From NCBI GenBank assembly GCA_026122205.1, contig JANCYU010000025.1, forward strand, positions 62,001 through 126,000: 64,000 nucleotides of DNA, given 5' to 3'. The notes under the pieces are model-generated. The model saw only the letters and a program-made list of their open reading frames with translations. It had not been told where the DNA came from and made no database searches. Within the stretch, counting starts at the first letter, position 1. Every line of letters begins with the position of its first letter. The DNA comes from Galdieria yellowstonensis (Eukaryota; Rhodophyta; Bangiophyceae; Galdieriales; Galdieriaceae). Below are positions 45,309-55,167 of this stretch, piece after piece. The translations under genes and the position numbers were made by a program.

Positions 45309-45851
45309 CTAGTTTGTACAAAGTTGTTGCAACATGCTGTCGTTGTTGTTGTTGCTGGATTCTTCGTCGTCATACTGCGGAGGAGGAGGCAAGTCAGATG
45401 GAAAGGTCAAGTTTGTTGCACCACCTTCTTCTGTACAAGTGCCATCCGAGTCTGTTTGCTCCTTTGGCATATTCCAATAAGTTGCTTTTCTTTCATGGTC
45501 CACATAAAAGTGTTTCCTTCGACCTGTGGGTGTTCTTATTGCCCGAACTTCCCATCGCGGGGAACAACTCTTGCCAGGTGAACTGGAAGGTGATGAGTCC
45601 TTTCTGTTGTTGCTGTGAATAGGAATAGGAAGAGATGTCATAACAGGATGTGCTTTGACCAACCAACAACCCGAAGATTTTCCAAGTACGGTGAACCACC
45701 AACAAGCAGCAGAAATGCCAAAGCTGCGTCCCCTTGAGATGAATATCTCCCCACGAGGGTAAAAATTGGGAGATGATGCCGCTCCATGTCCTTGGATTTC
45801 TCCTCCATTTCTCTCCCTCTTTGTTCCCATTGGAGGGACCTCGTTCTCCAT
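45309..45851 (-). CDS. WW-domain protein, otherwise unrecognised
   Basis: A 180-residue frame from the ATG at 45851. Residues about 118-150 (PRWEVRAIRTPTGRRKHFYV, DHERKATYWNMPKE) form a WW domain with both Trp positions and the central Tyr, which would bind Pro-rich ligands. The C-terminus is acidic and Asn-rich with a PPPPQY motif that could itself be a WW ligand. The N-terminal 100 residues (Gly/Ser/Trp-rich) match nothing I know. A CAG acceptor-like site in this region leaves a small undetected intron possible. Converges with the MBOAT gene. Confidence 0.6.
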   Translation of the reverse strand: MENEVPPMGTKRERNGGEIQGHGAASSPNFYPRGEIFISRGRSFGISAACWWFTVLGKSSGCWLVKAHPVMTSLPIPIHSNNRKDSSPSSSPGKSCSPRWEVRAIRTPTGRRKHFYVDHERKATYWNMPKEQTDSDGTCTEEGGATNLTFPSDLPPPPQYDDEESSNNNNDSMLQQLCTN

Positions 45852-46186
45852 ATACAAATATACATATATATATATACATTGTATATAGTGATGTGACGTA
45901 GGGATATAGATAGAATACGAGAGCAGTATCAAAGTATTGCAGCTTTACTTGTCTTTTCATGGAAATGAAATCTACTTTAGAAAAGGAGCACTATATATAT
46001 ATAAACTAGTCTTTTAGATAAGAAATAATATATATATATATGTATGTATGTATGTATGTAAATGCCAATAAAACCAAGTCTCCTTGTGGTAGAAATTATT
46101 CCAGGTGATTTTATCCTTCTCATGGACTGCTTTGGATGTTGCAGTGAGAGGAGGTTGAATCTCGTGGACAACCGCCTTGGACGAAT
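45852..46186. other. Divergent spacer with TA and TGTA microsatellites
   Basis: About 335 bases between the WW-domain gene and the acyl-CoA synthetase, rich in TA tracts and including (TGTA)5 at about 46041-46060. Presumably the shared promoter; no gene seen. Confidence 0.6.
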
Positions 46187-48367
46187 ATGAATGCTGCGTT
46201 CTTACAACTAGGAATAGCAACCTCTTTTCGTTGTAAGCGTTCCAACAACAAGAGTGGGGAAAAGAATGTCTTGAAGAAGCAACTAGTTGCAAGTGGGTGT
46301 TCTCACACTGCTTTTTGGCGCACCCCGAGTTGCACGTGGTCAAGCGACCACTGGAAAGCAGTGGTGAAAAGGGAAGAAACTTGTTTCCCCAACTCTAATG
46401 AGTGGTCTGACAAAGAATTGTCTACGAATGACGATGGTCGAATGGGAAAAAATGTCTTTTACTATTTGTGGAACAACCGGTTGAAACCAAGAAAGAAAAC
46501 TGCCACTGCGAAGGAAGAGAAAAGGAGAGAAGAAACCCTCCTCAATCTGTTTTTTGATAATGTACATGGACTCACTGGAGTGCAGAATCGCGTGGCGTTG
46601 GCAAAAAGAACCAAAGAAGGCACGTGGTACAAGTGGACGTGGAAACAATATGGCGAGCAAGTAGTGAAAACTGCCAACGGATTGCGTGCCCTAGGGTTTG
46701 AGTTTGGAGACCACGTGACTATATTATCTGCTAATTGTCCCGAATGGTTGTTTGCAGATCTTGCCACCATGTGTCTAGGCGGTGCCACTGCTGGTATTTA
46801 TCCCAACGATGTTCCCGAACAAATAGTTTTCATTCATCAAAACTTTGATGCCAAGTTCTTCTTTGTGGATACTTACAAGGCACTCGCCAAGTTGAAACCT
46901 TTTTTGCACCAATTGACACAGGTGAAATATATTATTATTCTTTCATCTCAAGGGACGACGACTAGCGAGAATGAAGAAGATATATGGAATATGGATTCTC
47001 GCATCATTTCCTATGCCAGGCTCCTAGAGTTGGGTCAAGTTTACACATCGACGTCTCCCAACTTTGTGGAAGATAGAGCGAGAAAGATCACACCGGATAC
47101 TTTTTGTATGACTGTTTATACTTCTGGAACTACTGGTCAACCAAAGGGAGCTTGTTATTCTCATCAGAATATTTATTGTGTGGGAACGACAATTGCACAA
47201 GAGCTGCAGTGTCAAGGAAAGGATATTTTACTATCTTTCTTGCCCTTGTGTCACGTAGCAGAACGCATCCAGTCTTTATTTTTGGCAATAGCTGGAAGAT
47301 GTACAGTGTATTTTGCAGAATCTATTCAACGAGTACAACAAGAGTTGCCTCAAGTGCGGCCAACCATATTTATGTGTGTTCCTAGAGTATGGGAGAAACT
47401 TTATCAAGCGCTGCATGCTGAATTTGAAACGAGTAGTGGAATGAAACGCCATTTTCTACACCAAACGCTATTATTTGGGAGATTAGCTCGTCTCCATCGC
47501 AACTATCAAAAGTGTGTTTCGCGTGGAGCTATTATAGAGTGGTTGATTCTTTCCTTGTTGATAGTAAGGAAGATTCGAGTTCGGCTTGGGTTGGATAGAT
47601 GCCATACATTTGCCTCTGGTGCTGCACCTTTATCCGAAGAAGTAGCGATGTTTTTTGGTGACTTGGGTATGGATATAAGACAAATTTATGGTCAAAGTGA
47701 AAGCACTGGCATTATTTCTTATTCTCCAAAAGGAGCGGTGAGACCTGGAAATGCTGGCAAAGTACCTTGTGGAATACATGTCAAGTTGGGAGAGAACAAC
47801 GAAATACTCTGCAAGGGACCCAACGTATTCTTAGGCTATTATAAGGATCCCATAGCTACGAGAAATGCATTGGATGAAGACGGTTATTTACATACAGGCG
47901 ATGTTGGTATGTTGGATGAACAAGGCTATTTATGGGTCACCGATCGATTGAAAGATTTGATAAAAACTGCGGGAGGAAAGTTTGTCGCACCACAAAAGAT
48001 TGAAGGTCGGTTGAAGATGTTTCCAGGTATATCTCATGTGCTAGTAATTGGTGACCGTCGACCTTATTGTGTGGCGTTGATTACATTGGATGAAAGTCAG
48101 TTGCACAATATATGTAAGAGAGCACGCATAAATGTGCAGTCGATGGAACAAGTGGTGAAAAATGAAAAAATTGTGGAATTGGTGAATAGTTATGTACAGC
48201 AAGTGAATAGTGGGTTAGCTAGTTATGAACAGATCAAATACTTTAGATTGTTACCGGAAGATTTTACCATCGAAAAGGAAGAAATGACGCCTACCTTGAA
48301 AATTCGTCGACGACAAGTGGAACGACGATATCAAGCGTGGATCGATGCGATGTATATGCAACAATAA
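46187..48367 (+). CDS. Long-chain acyl-CoA synthetase (AMP-forming)
   Basis: Activates fatty acids to acyl-CoA through acyl-AMP. Single exon, 726 residues. Seen: the AMP-binding P-loop TVYTSGTTGQPKGACYSHQN; LPLCHVAERI; the motif YGQSESTGIISY; GYLHTGDVGMLDEQGYLWV; and DRLKDLIKTAGGKFVAPQKIE, which contains the family hinge region, with the conserved Lys near the C-terminus in MTPTLKIRRR. The first 110 residues are unconserved, basic and Ser/Cys-rich and could carry an organelle signal. It lies one gene away from the MBOAT acyltransferase, which uses acyl-CoA, but linkage may be chance. Confidence 0.93.
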   Translation: MNAAFLQLGIATSFRCKRSNNKSGEKNVLKKQLVASGCSHTAFWRTPSCTWSSDHWKAVVKREETCFPNSNEWSDKELSTNDDGRMGKNVFYYLWNNRLKPRKKTATAKEEKRREETLLNLFFDNVHGLTGVQNRVALAKRTKEGTWYKWTWKQYGEQVVKTANGLRALGFEFGDHVTILSANCPEWLFADLATMCLGGATAGIYPNDVPEQIVFIHQNFDAKFFFVDTYKALAKLKPFLHQLTQVKYIIILSSQGTTTSENEEDIWNMDSRIISYARLLELGQVYTSTSPNFVEDRARKITPDTFCMTVYTSGTTGQPKGACYSHQNIYCVGTTIAQELQCQGKDILLSFLPLCHVAERIQSLFLAIAGRCTVYFAESIQRVQQELPQVRPTIFMCVPRVWEKLYQALHAEFETSSGMKRHFLHQTLLFGRLARLHRNYQKCVSRGAIIEWLILSLLIVRKIRVRLGLDRCHTFASGAAPLSEEVAMFFGDLGMDIRQIYGQSESTGIISYSPKGAVRPGNAGKVPCGIHVKLGENNEILCKGPNVFLGYYKDPIATRNALDEDGYLHTGDVGMLDEQGYLWVTDRLKDLIKTAGGKFVAPQKIEGRLKMFPGISHVLVIGDRRPYCVALITLDESQLHNICKRARINVQSMEQVVKNEKIVELVNSYVQQVNSGLASYEQIKYFRLLPEDFTIEKEEMTPTLKIRRRQVERRYQAWIDAMYMQQ

Positions 48368-48406
48368 ACGACGGTTGTCGTGCTTTGGAGCCTCGTGTAA
48401 ATAGTT

Positions 48407-49667
48407 ATGTCCACCACAACACAAGAAGAAATACAAAGACAGTTGGAACGAGAAGGATGGTCACTTTCGAAACAAGGATGGTCTTCTCTCTGGAACAGTC
48501 ACGTGGGAAACAAGGTTCGTGCGAGTTGTGTCGTGTGGAATAGCTTCTTACTTTAGGAGAATTTGTTATTACGATAGCAGCGTTTACGTGATAACTTGTT
48601 ATGTATGGATTTACGTAATATAGGACAAGGCGTGATAAAGGCAGGCTTACAAAGAAAGCAGTTGGAAGCTCCCGTGGTATTACAAGTGTTGGAAAGAAGA
48701 AATATTTCCGTTCCACAACAACAGAGAAGAACAACGCTGCACATGGAAAAAGCCAAACTTGAAGGTCAATTGTGGATGGATAAAGTTTCGGATGGAGAAA
48801 CCACGTTGACTGCGGTGGAAGACGAGGTCTTGGTAGAACTGCACCAAAATTGGAAACCTGGTATTAAGATAGCAATTGTGCAGCCACTTGTTATTTTTCA
48901 CGGGGTTGTGTTCGTTACTAGACGAGACATCAAAGTACTGGGAGGAGGTTTCGGTCATACGAATGATGAAAAGGAACAAAGTAGGGAACGTCTAGAGGCG
49001 GTAGAGCTAACAACGTCTGCTGCTGCTTCACACAGTGCACCTTTGTTTGAACCTTTTCAACAACATTCGATGCGACGCCCAGACCGTCTGGTGTTTGCGG
49101 GTTTCGATATCGATGCTTTTGTATTTCAGGGAGAGTTGCGTACTATAAATAGGACGAGAACAGATAGGTTGGAGAGTAGTACAATGGAAGAGAAACCAAA
49201 AGAGCAGTTGATATCGATTGACCAGAAAGCAAAACACGCCATGTTGGATTTTCTACAAAGCTTACAAGCACGAAAGAAGAAACAACAGAAGCCAGTCTTT
49301 CATAAAGTCGAATCCACGACAGAAACGACACAGCGAGAACCACAAATGAGTGTAGAAAGAGGTATCCAAAGGGTAATAAGGATTATAATACTATATATAT
49401 ATTTGACTATCGTTCTAATACGTGTCGTAGTTAACCAATACGTTGCAACAATTCACCATCCAAGGAAAAAGTCACGGAGACAAGTTGAATTCCGCGCAAC
49501 AAAGTGATGAAACAAATGGAAACGAAGCTCAAGAAATTATAAGATCGTTCTACTCGTCGCGACAACAACAAGAGAAAAATACAAACACTTCCAGAACTCA
49601 TCGTCGTGGTAGTGGAAGAGGAAGAGGGCGCGGCGGACGTGGAAGATCAAAACGCGGTCGTTCCTAA
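48407..49667 (+). CDS. TDRD3/RMI1-type OB-fold protein with RG-rich tail
   Basis: Exons 48407-48514, 48581-49372 and 49431-49667 give 378 residues. The N-terminal half (DLRNIGQGVIKAGLQRKQLE, then APVVLQVLERRNISVPQQ, LTAVEDEVLVEL and the block IKVLGGGFGH) matches the RMI1/TDRD3 OB-fold. That fold binds topoisomerase III in complexes resolving DNA or RNA topology. The C-terminus is an RG/RGG tract (GRGRGRGGRGRSKRGRS) as in TDRD3 relatives, but no Tudor or UBA domain is present. Topoisomerase 3 partner binding is inference. The donor of the first intron (GTTCGT, 66 bp) is non-consensus. Confidence 0.75.
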
Positions 49668-49687
49668 GTTGTGTAGTATCCACCACT

Positions 49688-50799
49688 CTAGTTGCGAGTT
49701 AAAGAAATAAGTTTCTCTACGTTCTCAGGTTCGTTGTATACTTGAAATAAGACGCCAAAAATATCCAGCAAAACCAAAAGCTCATCAGATCCATCTACCA
49801 ACATTTTCTCTGCCCGTGCAAATCTTATCATGATGACAGACTTTTGAAGTTTGTTCAGATGACTAGCAGAAATGAGAGCGTCACATAGTTGATACATAAT
49901 CTCAGATACAGGATAGCCATTATTGATAAAGTCCATAGCCATGTTGCGTAATTCTGAAAAGTGTAGTGTGTTTTCTCCTAATGACGATATCTTGCGACAA
50001 GTGGAGTCGATTCTTGCAATAATTTCATCGGGAACTCGCCACGAAACACTATCGATATCTTCTTCCGTGATATTATTTCCTCTTGAGAGGCGGTGAGCGC
50101 TTTCCAAAGCCATAATAGCTCGTCTCAAGTCACCATTGCAGGCTCTCGTGAGCCTTCGTAGGAGTTCCTCCGAAATGGAGATGCCTTCTTGACCAACGAT
50201 GTACTTCAATCGATCCATTTGCAGTTCGATCGGAAGTGGCCGAAATCGAAATTTCGCACATCTTGACGCCAAAGGATCGATGACTCTCGTGACATAGTTA
50301 CAAAGCAAGAAAAACCGCGTAATTCTTGAAAATTGTTCCATCGTTCTTCTAAGAGCGGTCTGAGCATCCGGAGTAATGGCATCGGCTTCATCTAGTATGA
50401 TAATTTTGAAGGGAGGGCAAAGATACCCTTCAAATTTTGCACTTGACACGCTGCCTTGTGCAAAGCGTTTGATCTTTTCCCTAACCACCTTGATTCCACG
50501 TTCGTCCGAGGCATTCAACTCCAATACTCTGTCTCTGTATATTTCTGGTGGAAACAGCTCTTTACAAAAGGCAAGCGCTGCAGAAGTTTTACCTGTTCCT
50601 GGAGGGCCATAAAACAGACAGTGCGGTAAGTTTCCGCAAGTCAAACAACTGTGCAATAATTGTGCAGCCTCCAAAAGAAATGAGCAGTGGAACAATAAAA
50701 GGAGACATTTCCTACCTCTTGTTGGTACACAAGGTCTTTTATTTTATTCGGACGATACTTTTCTACCCAAGGAAGGTCTTCTGGAAGACTTGGCGCCAT
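49688..50799 (-). CDS. RFC4: Replication factor C subunit 4 (clamp-loader ATPase)
   Basis: Small RFC subunit that loads PCNA on primed DNA. Exons 50799-50716 and 50668-49688 (47-bp intron) give 354 residues. Seen: LPWVEKYRPNKIKDLVYQQE; Walker A FYGPPGTGKTS; RVLELNASDERGIKVVREK; Walker B KIIILDEADAI; ALRRTMEQFSRITRFFLLCN (sensor 1); and the SRC motif LASRCAKFRFRPL. The pattern DRVLELNASDERG plus CPPFKIIILDEAD fits RFC4 (yeast Rfc2) better than other small subunits. Start is the ATG at 50799. Confidence 0.93.
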
Positions 50800-50827
50800 T
50801 TCAAGTTTTGTCGGTCACCAGCAAGCA

Positions 50828-50980
50828 ATGGAAATTTCAAAAGAGGAAACGATGGTTTTGGATCCACGACGCCATGCATTTCTTATACGCAGACTAGAAC
50901 AACTTTTGTTTTATTTGGAGTTATTGAAAACAGGAGGTGCCCAACGAAAACACAAATATCCCTGCAACAAACTCTCTTGA
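50828..50980 (+). CDS. Possible 50-residue small protein, divergent from RFC4
   Basis: ATG-started frame of 50 codons, helical and amphipathic (HAFLIRRLEQLLFYLELLKT), beginning only 28 bp from the RFC4 ATG on the opposite strand and ending just before the DHFR-TS stop. Composition looks protein-like, but I recognise no family. It could also be the first exon of something longer, or chance. Expression evidence would decide. Confidence 0.3.
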   Translation: MEISKEETMVLDPRRHAFLIRRLEQLLFYLELLKTGGAQRKHKYPCNKLS

Positions 50981-51011
50981 ATACATACAAGGAATTTTGT
51001 CCACAAGAAAA

Positions 51012-52897
51012 CTATACAGCCATTCGCATCTTGATCGTAGAATGAGGATGATAGTCAACTAGTTCAAAGTCAGTAAATACAAAATCGTCAATCGTTTGCA
51101 AGTCTGGTCGATCTTTAATGACGAGATGTGGAAAGGGCCGTGGCTTCCTGTTTAGCTGGACAGTCAAAGGCTCCAAGTGGTTACGATAGATATGAACGTC
51201 ACCCATACTATATATGAGTTCACCTGGCGAGAGATGAACAATCTTTGCAATCTACAAGGAGTTTTCACTCAAGTCGTCCATGCATGATGGCGATCCTACT
51301 TACCATACAAGTCAATAAGGCATACGAGCCAATATTAAATGGAACCCCAAGACCCATGTCGCAAGAACGCTATATAGCACACTTAATTTACTTATCCCCA
51401 ATACTGAAACTTCCTCCTCTTTACCTGATACATATGACAGGAGAGATAACCGTTGGCTACGTAAAACTGCGCCAAGATATGACAAGGCGGTAATGCCATT
51501 TGTGATATCGCACTTGGATTCCAAGCAGTCAATATCATGCGACGATCATTCGGGTTGCTCTTTAAGGTTTCAATAATTTGGCTCAATTGGTCAATCCCCT
51601 GTTAACTCGATAATAAGTGTGGTATTGAAATCAACTGGATTACTAACTTCATTGTCATAATTATCATGCATACTCCTATATTTGGCACCAAAATGACGCC
51701 ATTGAAAGCCATACACTGGTCCTAAATCTCCTTCTTCTCTGTCGAAAAAACCCAGACTATCTAGAAAAGCACGGGACGCATTCTCATCCCAAATATGAAC
51801 GTCCTAAATATTTTCCGAAACTTAAATGTAGCACAACAACTGGAAAGAAACCAACTTTCTCACTAAGTTTCTTTGCATTCGTGGAACCACTGATGAACCA
51901 TAATAACTCGTAGACCAATCCTTTCCAAAAAACCTTTTTGGTAGTAAGAAGAGGAAATTGGTTTTGCAGACTGAAGCGCATCTGGTACCCAAACAAGGAT
52001 AAGGTACCAACTCCCGTTCTAAAAACAAATGATTTCGACTATATTTCATCCTGCAACAACAACGTACCGATCATTTTTAAAGACACCTTGTTCCATAATT
52101 TTCCTGACGAGTTCCAAATACTGGAATTCTTCGTGTTGGCGTGTTTCTGCCGTAACCTAAAGCGGTCCAACATAAGAAAGCCGTTTCACTACTAATATTT
52201 CCAGCCACCAACCTGCCTTTGGAGAGTAGCGAGATTTTCCAAGCTTCCTTCCGATGAGCATCTTTCTCTTCTATACTCTACAAACTCAAACTTGATGCCG
52301 TTTTCTTCAAATACTTCAGAATTGGATACTAGACGAAAATCATTGGGAATGCAAGGAAAAAAAGCATCACAGGTAAAGTCTTGATGAATTCTGGTCAAAT
52401 AAATGCGACGACACGCAGAGTTTGCCAAAGCCTCTTCAAAAACTCTTTGACCTCCTATTACGTATGCCAAATTAACCGAACGCAATTTAAGTAGATTAAG
52501 TGCATTCTCAAAAGAACTGCAAGCTAAACATAATCCTCCTTCTTCTTCTTCGTCGCGTTGCTGGTCAGGCAGCGACTCCAAGTACTTCTTTTGGAATAGA
52601 GTAGGGTTACTGGTAAGAATAATATTCAACCTCTTCTTCAAAGGCCTTGAAATTGGAGGTAACGACTCCCAAGTCTTACGGCCCATGATAACCTTGCCTC
52701 GATCAGTATTGCTAGTGGAGGTAACTAGGATAAGTTCTTCTTACCGCGTTGCCCAAAGTAAGCTCTTTGAAAAACTGCAAATCCTTCTTTAACTTCCAAG
52801 GCAATTTTCCTTGAATTCCGATTCCTCTTTCATTTCTAGTTAAAGCTACCACAAGTCTCAACTCTACTACGTGCTGCGTACTTGACGGTGTTTCCAT
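51012..52897 (-). CDS. DHFR-TS: Bifunctional dihydrofolate reductase-thymidylate synthase
   Basis: Couples dTMP synthesis to regeneration of tetrahydrofolate in one polypeptide. Eight exons (52897-52745, 52692-52213, 52156-52068, 52018-51856, 51803-51648, 51598-51425, 51369-51304, 51251-51012) give 506 residues. DHFR part: GIGIQGKLPWKLKKDLQFF, VIMGRKTWESLPP and YVIGGQRVFEEAL. TS part: FKNDRTGVGTLSLFGYQMRF, PLLTTKKVFWKGL, VHIWDENASR, WNPSAISQMALPPCHILAQF (catalytic Cys in PPCH), RSCDMGLGVPFNIGSYALLT and a C-terminal KMRMAV. The fusion is typical of plants and many protists, not of animals or fungi. Several donors are GTTRGT rather than GTAAGT. It ends close to the candidate small ORF on the other strand. 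Confidence 0.95.
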
Positions 52898-52993
52898 CTC
52901 CACAAGGAAGCATGAAAAGAAAATGGCGGGAAAACAAAATTTCTTCTTTTCACACACAAATGAAAACGCTTTATGGAGAACAAACGATTGTTT

Positions 52994-54594
52994 TTATAAA
53001 GTTTTGCAAGCAAACTCACATGGAAAACCTGCACACCAACCAACAGATGAATCAGTATCCAAAACACGAGGAGAGGCACAGGCACCAGTTTCAAAGTTGT
53101 ATGCACAACCATTGGCAATGCATGAAGAGCAAGAATGATGATACGGAGCGCAAGTATCCACACAATCATGAGCAGGTGCAATACCAATCTGTCTGTTTTC
53201 TCGATCAAACACTATCAAGTGCCTACAAAGAAATAGTTGAGAATTCTATAGAGAGAGAAAAATGGTTGGACAGCTCACTTTTGCAGCAATACATCGCCGA
53301 CAATAGCCTGAACTCCGCCTCCCTCTTCTGAAGTAGATATTCCCAAGCATCGATATACGTTTCCTTGAGAGTCATAAGCTCGATACATATAATCATCAGG
53401 AGTCATAGTCAAATCAATCTTTCCTCCAATGGTAACAGTAATACTAGGCAATTCTTGAACTTCTTCATCCGTTAGAGTAACACAAGAAGACACGATAGTA
53501 GATGGATAGTTGATCTCCACGTTATTTGGTTGAAACCATGAATAAAAGGAGCAAAGTCCTTTCACATGACAAAAGTGGGATTCAAAATAGTACTTAATCA
53601 CATCGAATGCTCTTGGCGTGACAATGAACAGAGTTGTTCCAGAATCAACAATGCCAACATCGAATTCTGGTAGAGGCACTTTCTCATCATTGATTTTTAT
53701 GGAACCTCCAAGATTCACTCTATAGTAGGTTGCTGGATTGGATATGTCAAAGGGAGCCCATTCAATAGGTCCATCTGCCAAGTCGGTATTCACTCCACCG
53801 ACCATAATTTGTCCTTTTCTATGACCCAAACACAAGGCAAACATATCATGTTCGAGCATATTTCTTTGTTGAAGCACAGAATAAATAGGAGGCATATAGT
53901 TTGGATTGCAAGACAGCAAAGGATAAGCCATACCGAGAATTCCATTGGAAGGTGCTTGTAAAAAGTCTGGAGTCTCATGCAGCATTCCTCCAAATATCAC
54001 TGGAACTTCATAGTTGTCCCATCTTAAGAGATCTTCTATCTCGACTCCATATATGGCACCACTTCCATACTGAATATAAAATCCACATGCGGAGGTAATA
54101 TTTTCTGAACAGTATCTAGAAATAGGACAAAAATAACACTCCGATGTCACACATTGACAAGCTTCGGAGTCACAAGGAACATAATGAGCTCCTGGATAAT
54201 TCGATTTTTCCAACGAATAAAAGTTCCCATAATCTCCACAGGTAGTACATCCCTTCATTGGAACTACCAGGGTGGATGATCCAGAATCTATGATGACGCT
54301 GAATTCTTGTCCTCCTAAAGTGAGGTTACTGTAATATGCTCCCAACTCGATTACTCCTCCACCTAAATTTGTCTCATGATAACTTATCCTGTTATTATCG
54401 TGAACATCCACGACTCTCATATGAGACGGCACTCCTCTTGGAAACTGTTCTGTCTTCAGAGGTGGTGCCCTTTTGTCCAAAACAGAGGAGATCACAGGCT
54501 TTGGAAGCGCCCATGACGATTTAAGTACAACTTGCAAATAAATAGAAAAGAATATCAACAAGGTACAAGTAGTTATCTTTGAACAGAATTGCAT
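52994..54594 (-). CDS. Pepsin-family aspartic protease with Cys-rich PSI-like C-terminal tail
   Basis: Exons 54594-53279 and 53222-52994 (56-bp intron) give 514 residues. There is a signal peptide (hydrophobic TLLIFFSIYLQVVL). Catalytic motifs are DSGSSTLVVP and VDSGTTLFIV; a flap Tyr sits in FYIQYGSGAIYG; the core ends VGDVLLQKHLIVFDREN then IGIAP. The protein goes on for about 55 residues with eight or more Cys (CAPYHHSCSSC, then the segment from CAYNFETGAC) in a plexin-semaphorin-integrin-like spacing. A vacuolar or secreted protease is predicted. A cysteine-rich insert (CQCVTSECYFCPISRYC) after the first motif resembles plant and apicomplexan relatives. Confidence 0.9.
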
Positions 54595-55167
54595 AGTATA
54601 GCAGCAGGCAGCAACTGCAAATAGAATGAAAAGAAGGTCAAATTGAGACTCCTTTTAAAGGCGATGAGAGCGTATAGCGACAATTGGACAACCGAAAAGT
54701 TCGTCAGGCTATTCCATTGGTCCAAGTCCCAGACCTAATGGAAGGTCCCTTGTGTCTGGGGTGAATGAGCGGATGGGCAATGATCACTCACCAACTTTGT
54801 TTTTCCGTTTTGTTGTTTAGAAAACTCCTTTTTGCACCACGAAGAGCAAGGAAGAAATTAGTATTCTATAGAGGAACTGGATCAAGAAGCTTTACTTCTA
54901 GTGTCTCATTCCTATTTTGTTGCCGAGAATTAATACCTTTGAAACTATTTTGTTCTAGGTTCTATATAGACTACAAGTAATAGACATTACTTTGACGATT
55001 CCTAGCTTTATGGACTTGAATAAAAGAGATATCTTTGAAGGGGACAAGTTGTGTGAAATCCTCTTGTGTGTCGAACCATCGTCAATTTCCAAGGGATCCC
55101 GTAAGACGTAGTTGAGTGATCCAATATACGTATTTCTCTAGTCACTGTTTTCGCCAAATAGTCAATA
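54595..55167. other. Spacer upstream of pinin with a possible small spliced gene
   Basis: About 570 bases. The 3' half includes open segments listed separately (54862-55111). The 5' part, just upstream of the protease on its own strand, holds a short frame at 54664 (MRAYSDNWTTEKFVRLFHW) that I could not link to anything. Confidence 0.4.
54862..55111 (+). CDS. Candidate 3' end of a small spliced gene
   Basis: Segments 54862-54900 and 54959-55111 join across a clean 58-bp intron (GTGTCT...TTCTAG) in phase 0, giving an open stretch containing EELDQEALLL joined to VLYRLQVIDITLTIPSFM and ending KGSRKT with a TAG. The composition is protein-like, but no family is recognised and no upstream exon with an ATG could be fixed. 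It would end 56 bp before the pinin ATG. Confidence 0.3.

Noticed and set aside
48251..48734. Opposite-strand ORFs over the end of the acyl-CoA synthetase and the TDRD3-like gene.
   Set aside because: They mirror codon use of the real plus-strand genes and match no family.
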